Assembly: GCA_013042895.1 (NCBI GenBank)
Contig: JABDPD010000292.1
Span: 1 to 10,918 of the forward strand
Origin: Boseongicola sp.
Lineage (GTDB): Bacteria; Pseudomonadota; Alphaproteobacteria; Rhodobacterales; Rhodobacteraceae
Direction: 5' to 3'
DNA: 10,918 nucleotides
Of this stretch, positions 7,765 to 10,918 are shown piece by piece. Below the pieces are notes generated by a model that made no database searches, was not told the origin of the DNA, and saw only the letters and a program-made list of their open reading frames with translations. The translations under genes were made by a program, and so were the position numbers. The stretch's first letter is position 1. The number at the start of each line of letters is the position of its first letter.

Positions 7765-8523
7765 TTAGCCGGACCATCCGCCGTCGATGACATGAGGTTG
7801 TCCTGTGATGAAGGCACTTTCATCGCAGGCGAGGTAGACCGTGAGCGCCGCGATTTCCTCGGCAGAGGCGATGCGGCCCATGGGTTGGCGTGCGATGAAT
7901 TGTTTTCTGGCTTCGTCATAGCCGCCGACTTGTTCTCCAAGTGTGTGTAGGCGGTCTTCCAGAGACGGGCTCTGGACGGTGCCAGGGCAAATGCAATTGC
8001 AACGAATACCTTTGGTGATGAAGTCAATGGCAACCGACTTGGTGAGGCCGATCACCGCTGCTTTCGTGGTACCATAAACGAAACGATTGGGGGCTCCGAT
8101 GATCGACGAACAGGCGGATGACATGTTGATGATCGAGCCATTGCCACGTTCAAGCATGCCGGGCAGTGCCGCTCGGATAGTACGGAACATGGATTGGACG
8201 TTTAAGTCGAACGCGAAGTCCCATTCGTCATCTGTTGCGTCTAAGACCGTGCCGTGATGAACGAAACCCGCGCAGTTAAAGAGCACGTCGGGTTGCGCGT
8301 GATCTACAGCGGCCTTGATGCTTGCTGCATCCCGCGCGTCGGCAACACGCACCTCGATATTCGAATGATTCGCGGCTCCGAGATCGATGAGGGCAGCCTC
8401 ACTGATGTCTGTGGCCACGACGTGTGCGCCTTCATTGGCCATGGCGATGGCGCTTGCGCGACCGATGCCTTGGCCTGCGGCTGTTATCAGAGCTCGTTTG
8501 CCCGCAAGCCGTTCAGATCCCAT
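7765..8523 (-). CDS. SDR family oxidoreductase, 2-keto-3-deoxy-L-fuconate dehydrogenase-like
   Basis: A 252-aa short-chain dehydrogenase and the first gene of the minus-strand operon. The cofactor loop is TAAGQGIG at 14-21; D39 (VVATDI) predicts NAD rather than NADP. NCAG is at 83-86; S136, Y150 and K154 form the catalytic set (YGTTK). RCNCICPGTVQSPSLEDR (174-191) and ARQPMGR are characteristic of the branch with Xanthomonas 2-keto-3-deoxy-L-fuconate dehydrogenase and the related DHRS6/BDH2 proteins. The start ATG 8523 has GGGAG (minus strand of 8530-8534) 6 nt upstream; the open frame continues to 8622, but that extension is basic and lacks family similarity. Likely reaction: NAD-dependent oxidation of C4 of a 2-keto-3-deoxy acid to the 2,4-diketo acid, feeding the hydrolase downstream. 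Confidence 0.88.
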   Translation of the reverse strand: MGSERLAGKRALITAAGQGIGRASAIAMANEGAHVVATDISEAALIDLGAANHSNIEVRVADARDAASIKAAVDHAQPDVLFNCAGFVHHGTVLDATDDEWDFAFDLNVQSMFRTIRAALPGMLERGNGSIINMSSACSSIIGAPNRFVYGTTKAAVIGLTKSVAIDFITKGIRCNCICPGTVQSPSLEDRLHTLGEQVGGYDEARKQFIARQPMGRIASAEEIAALTVYLACDESAFITGQPHVIDGGWSG

Positions 8524-8540
8524 TTCTTTCTCCCAAAACA

Positions 8541-8561
8541 TCAAGCGGTTCACTAGCTTGA
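8541..8561. promoter_or_regulatory. Inverted repeat in the SDR leader, possible operator
   Basis: TCAAGC and GCTTGA form a perfect 6-bp inverted repeat around a 9-nt centre, just upstream of the SDR ribosome site in the 166-bp divergent region. The placement fits a repressor operator or a small mRNA hairpin. No matching copy was found in the other divergent regions, so assignment to the local GntR regulator is speculative. Confidence 0.3.
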
Positions 8562-8602
8562 ATTGACTATGCCGTTTGCGGCTTGGTTTTCGATTCTGTT
8601 GT

Positions 8603-8619
8603 CGCTCGGACGTCGAGCG
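8603..8619. promoter_or_regulatory. GC-rich inverted repeat in divergent region, possible operator
   Basis: CGCTCG and CGAGCG flank a 5-nt centre, a perfect 6-bp dyad roughly midway between the divergent SDR (start 8523) and dehydrogenase (start 8690) genes. There is no following T-run, so it is not a classical terminator. A regulatory role is inferred only from position and symmetry. Confidence 0.3.
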
Positions 8620-8689
8620 CACCAGTTAAGGTGGCCTTCCATTCGCGGATAGGCTTAGGGTCCGTCACGGTCAAGGTAGAGGTGACGAC

Positions 8690-9577
8690 ATGGCGGATAG
8701 GCAAAAGATAGCGGTCATTGGCACCGGGTTGATGGGGTTTCCCATGGCACGAAACCTCACGAAGGCTGGGCATAGCGTTGCTGTATGGAACCGTACTCCG
8801 GCACGAGCTGAGGGCTTGGCAGCTGACGGCGCAATCGTTGCGGAGAGTGTTGCGGCCGCGATCTCTGGTGCGGAAGTCGTATTGACGATGTTGTCGGACG
8901 GTTTTGCGACCGGGGCGCTCTTGGAAGACCCGGATGTCCGCTCTGCATTGCGCCCTGGCACTTTGTGGCTCGATATGTCGAGTGCCAAGCCTGAACATGC
9001 CCGTGAGCAATCCGATTTGCTGAAGAGCCTCGGGTGCGTCCATCTGGATGCGCCTGTTTCGGGCGGCACCAAGGGCGCTGAAGGCGCGAGCCTCGCGATA
9101 ATGGTTGGCGGCGACGCCGAGGTTTTTGAGCGGGCGCTTCCCGTTCTGACCGACCTTGGACGACCTGTGCATGTCGGGGCGAGCGGAGCGGGTCAGTTGG
9201 CCAAGCTGGCCAATCAGACGATCGTTGCGGTGACGATTGGCGCTGTCGCTGAGGCGATGCTCCTGTTGGAGAAAGGTGGGGCCGATCCGGCGGCCGTGCG
9301 GCAGGCGTTGAGTGGAGGTTTCGCCGATTCGACGATTTTGCAGCAGCACGGAGCGCGAATGACCACTGGGGATTTCGTTCCAGGTGGGTTGTCGAAATTT
9401 CAGGTCAAAGACCTCGACAACACGCTGGCTGAAGCAGAAGCTTTGGGGCTGAAGCTGCCCTCGACCCAGACGATACGGGACCGATTCGTTTATTTCGTGG
9501 AAGAGATGGACGGGGCGGATTTGGATCATTCCGGGCTCTACCTTGAGCTTAAAGCGCGAAATGGGCTGGACGCATAA
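8690..9577 (+). CDS. NAD(P)-dependent beta-hydroxyacid dehydrogenase (3-hydroxyisobutyrate / tartronate-semialdehyde reductase family)
   Basis: A 295-aa enzyme of the beta-hydroxyacid dehydrogenase family. The N-terminal Rossmann domain has GTGLMG at 11-16 and WNRTPARA at 33-40; R35 after the second strand usually means NADP(H). The substrate-binding signature DAPVSGGTKGAEGASL begins at D120. The catalytic lysine is K172 in AKLANQ, and K240-D241 lies in the C-terminal all-helical domain. Relatives include tartronate-semialdehyde reductase, 3-hydroxyisobutyrate dehydrogenase, GLYR-type succinic-semialdehyde/glyoxylate reductases and sulfolactaldehyde reductase; motifs alone do not choose among them. 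AGAGGT at 8678-8683 supports ATG 8690. It is divergent from the SDR/hydrolase operon and ends 9 bp before the convergent GntR gene, so a role in the same pathway is likely. Confidence 0.9.
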   Translation: MADRQKIAVIGTGLMGFPMARNLTKAGHSVAVWNRTPARAEGLAADGAIVAESVAAAISGAEVVLTMLSDGFATGALLEDPDVRSALRPGTLWLDMSSAKPEHAREQSDLLKSLGCVHLDAPVSGGTKGAEGASLAIMVGGDAEVFERALPVLTDLGRPVHVGASGAGQLAKLANQTIVAVTIGAVAEAMLLLEKGGADPAAVRQALSGGFADSTILQQHGARMTTGDFVPGGLSKFQVKDLDNTLAEAEALGLKLPSTQTIRDRFVYFVEEMDGADLDHSGLYLELKARNGLDA

Positions 9578-9586
9578 CACATAACA

Positions 9587-10264
9587 TCACACCACCTCCT
9601 CAAGGGGCTTGGTATCAACGTAGTTACGCTTTAAGTGGTCATGGATCGCCTGCCGGCATGCTTCAACATTGCGCGATAAAGCGGCATCAAGAATTGTCTG
9701 ATGCTCCGCTATGATGGCGCTAAAATAGCTGCGTCCAAAGTCTCTTTCCTGAGCGACCATTTGTTGGCGGAATTGACCGTAGACGTTCTCATAGGTTTCA
9801 CGGAGCATCGGTGAGCCGCATCGCGAAATGAGCGTGTCGTGAAAGCTCCACTCTGCATTGGTCCAAAGTTTCATGTTTTCAGGTTGTTCGGCCAAATCAC
9901 CTGAGCGTTCGAACTCGCGCTCTAGATGACTGAGTTTGTGATGGGCTGCTGAGAGGTCTGCCTCCCAGCTAATGCCACCCAGCTTCATGGAGAGGGTCGC
10001 CCCTTCTTGTTCTAGCATCGTACGGAAGCGGGTCACATCATTGCGTTTATCGGGCGATGTGTATTGGGCACGAAAGCCTCGCTGCATCTCAAACTCGACA
10101 AGTCCGACTTTGGTGAGGCGGAGCAGGATGTCGCGCACGGTATTGGCCGAGCAACCGTATTCGCCTTGAAGCGCGGCGGGCTTCAATTTTTCACCTGGAC
10201 CGAACCGGGCGTTCATCAGCTTTTCTTTCAGGTCGGCGTAAATCGCCTGCGAGTCCGTCTTCAT
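9587..10264 (-). CDS. GntR family transcriptional regulator, FCD subfamily
   Basis: A 225-aa DNA-binding regulator. Residues 1-70 form a winged helix-turn-helix, with AALQGEYGCSANTVRDILLRLTKVGLV as positioning and recognition helices and QRGFRAQ as the wing. Residues about 77-212 form the all-helical FCD ligand-binding domain, with likely metal-binding histidines H142 (WSFHDTL), H188 (IIAEHQ) and H210 (HDHLKRN). Such domains commonly bind small carboxylates or sugar acids. ATG 10264 is preferred because AAAGG (minus strand of 10271-10275) precedes it and the upstream in-frame extension is non-conserved and covers the promoter region. It is divergent from the TRAP binding-protein gene and next to catabolic genes, so it probably represses transporter and pathway genes and itself, with release by the substrate or an intermediate. 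Confidence 0.92.
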   Translation of the reverse strand: MKTDSQAIYADLKEKLMNARFGPGEKLKPAALQGEYGCSANTVRDILLRLTKVGLVEFEMQRGFRAQYTSPDKRNDVTRFRTMLEQEGATLSMKLGGISWEADLSAAHHKLSHLEREFERSGDLAEQPENMKLWTNAEWSFHDTLISRCGSPMLRETYENVYGQFRQQMVAQERDFGRSYFSAIIAEHQTILDAALSRNVEACRQAIHDHLKRNYVDTKPLEEVV

Positions 10265-10298
10265 GGGCCGCCTTTCACGACTCACATCTAGCAAATGT

Positions 10299-10324
10299 TT
10301 TTTGAGATTTGTCAAAAATTTTGA
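10299..10324. promoter_or_regulatory. Nested AT-rich inverted repeats, candidate GntR operator
   Basis: Two overlapping dyads share one arm. TTTTTGA (10299-10305) pairs with TCAAAAA (10312-10318) across 6 nt. TCAAAAATTTTGA (10312-10324) is a 13-bp palindrome about a central A. They overlap a TTGACA read on the minus strand (10310-10315), so binding here would block the regulator's own promoter. Linking these sites to the adjacent GntR protein is inference. Confidence 0.45.
10310..10315 (-). promoter_or_regulatory. Putative -35 element of the GntR gene
   Basis: A perfect sigma70 TTGACA on the minus strand, 45 nt before the GntR start codon. The downstream -10 is weak: the best is an extended-type TGCTAGATG (minus strand of 10285-10293) with a long spacer. 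The call rests mainly on the -35 match and its position. Confidence 0.35.
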
Positions 10325-10349
10325 AATTTTCGATTTTTCCAGAATTTTG

Positions 10350-10378
10350 TTGGCAGCCGGCGAAACCCCGGCTACGGT
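10350..10378 (+). promoter_or_regulatory. Putative sigma70 promoter of the TRAP transporter gene
   Basis: TTGGCA (10350-10355) and TACGGT (10373-10378) are separated by exactly 17 bp and lie about 70 bp before the start codon. The spacer is filled by a dyad, AGCCGG-N7-CCGGCT (10355-10373), which could be an operator. The -10 matches the consensus at only three positions, so the call is tentative. Confidence 0.4.
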
Positions 10379-10445
10379 CGAGTCGGCCCTAAGAAAGCGT
10401 GGCGTAGACTGCGGTGGGCGTAACTGAACTTTGGGAGGACCCCTA

Positions 10446-10918
10446 ATGAAATTCATGAAGCTCGCCGCTGCCGCGGCAAGTACGATCGCGATCGTTGGCG
10501 CTTCCGCCGCTGTCGCTCAGACGACAAACCTTCGTATCCAGACGCACTATGCGCCTGAAACCGTTTCCGGTCAGCTGGCTCAGCAATACATCGACGACAT
10601 TGTCGAAATGTCGAACGGCGAAATTCAGGTCGAGATGTTTTACTCTTCTTCCGTTGTGAAGTCCGTTGAGACATTCGATGCCGCGGCAACCGGAATTCTT
10701 GACTGCGACATGACCGGCGGTGGTTACCAGACGGGTAAGAACCCTGCGTTCCAGTTTGTGGCTGACATCATGGGCGGCTACGACACGCCTTACCAACAGC
10801 TTTCATGGCTGTACTTCGGCGGTGGTCGCGAAGCAGCTGCACCGCTTTACAACAAATACGGCATGGAGCTCATCGGCTGGTGGGTATACGGTCAGGAGAG
10901 CTTTGCGTCTTCCAAGCC
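10446..10918 (+). CDS. TRAP transporter substrate-binding protein (DctP family), N-terminal part
   Basis: The first 157 codons of a periplasmic solute-binding protein of a tripartite ATP-independent transporter; the frame is still open at the right edge. A Sec signal peptide is clear: MKFMKL, an Ala-rich hydrophobic core and an AVA cleavage site after residue 24. The mature part has the DctP pattern: LRIQTHYAP, a helix QLAQQYIDDIVEMSNGEI, VEMFYSSSVV, then ELIGWWVYGQESFASSK, typical of the TakP-like group for keto or hydroxy acids. The carboxylate-binding arginine normally lies just beyond the window. GGGAGGA at 10433-10439 supports ATG 10446; an in-frame ATG at 10455 is a weaker alternative. 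The membrane subunits DctQ and DctM would be expected downstream. The substrate is probably an organic acid used by the neighbouring pathway. Confidence 0.88.
   Translation, partial: MKFMKLAAAAASTIAIVGASAAVAQTTNLRIQTHYAPETVSGQLAQQYIDDIVEMSNGEIQVEMFYSSSVVKSVETFDAAATGILDCDMTGGGYQTGKNPAFQFVADIMGGYDTPYQQLSWLYFGGGREAAAPLYNKYGMELIGWWVYGQESFASSK

Noticed and set aside
8567..9580. Long minus-strand open frame (337 codons) opposite the beta-hydroxyacid dehydrogenase gene
   Set aside because: It is a shadow of a gene with full family motifs; its translation is Arg/Gln/Ser-rich, matches no recognised family and has no convincing ribosome site.

Overview
The window is a chromosomal carbon-catabolism region from an alphaproteobacterium, most likely a marine Rhodobacterales (Roseobacter-type) member. 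This rests on a TRAP transporter binding protein beside an FCD-type GntR regulator, an acyl-homoserine-lactonase-like gene at the left edge, moderately GC-rich coding sequence and tightly packed genes. No RNA gene, mobile element, CRISPR array or long repeat is visible. The lineage is an inference from gene content, not from a marker gene.

Left part (1-4114): the N-terminus of a lactonase-like metallo-beta-lactamase-fold protein leaves on the minus strand. A Gfo/Idh/MocA oxidoreductase (+), a small DUF1801 protein (-), an NAD(P)-dependent aldehyde dehydrogenase (+) and a TauE/SafE-type membrane exporter (-) follow on strictly alternating strands. Each convergent pair overlaps by its last bases (11, 4 and 4 bp), so no intergenic terminator separates them.

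Core (4115-8523): a plus-strand gluconate 5-dehydrogenase-like SDR meets, tail to tail, a compact four-gene minus-strand operon. In transcription order this encodes a second SDR resembling 2-keto-3-deoxy-L-fuconate dehydrogenase, an FAH-family hydrolase resembling 2,4-diketo-3-deoxy-aldonate hydrolases, a D-2-hydroxyacid dehydrogenase and an enolase-superfamily acid-sugar dehydratase of the mandelate racemase subgroup. The last three are joined by 8-bp and 4-bp overlaps.

Right part (8690-10918): a divergent beta-hydroxyacid dehydrogenase (3-hydroxyisobutyrate / tartronate-semialdehyde reductase family), a GntR/FCD repressor (-), and the start of a divergent TRAP solute-binding protein gene (+) that runs off the edge. 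The 181-bp region between regulator and transporter holds nested inverted repeats and plausible promoters.

Working model (inference): a TRAP transporter imports an aldonic or deoxy-aldonic acid. The enolase-family enzyme dehydrates it to a 2-keto-3-deoxy acid, the KDF-dehydrogenase-like SDR oxidises C4, and the FAH hydrolase splits the 2,4-diketo acid into pyruvate plus a 2-hydroxy acid (lactate, glycerate or glycolate, depending on substrate). The accessory dehydrogenases would then process that product or convert related sugars into the entry substrate. GntR would respond to the substrate or an intermediate. The substrate cannot be fixed from sequence alone.
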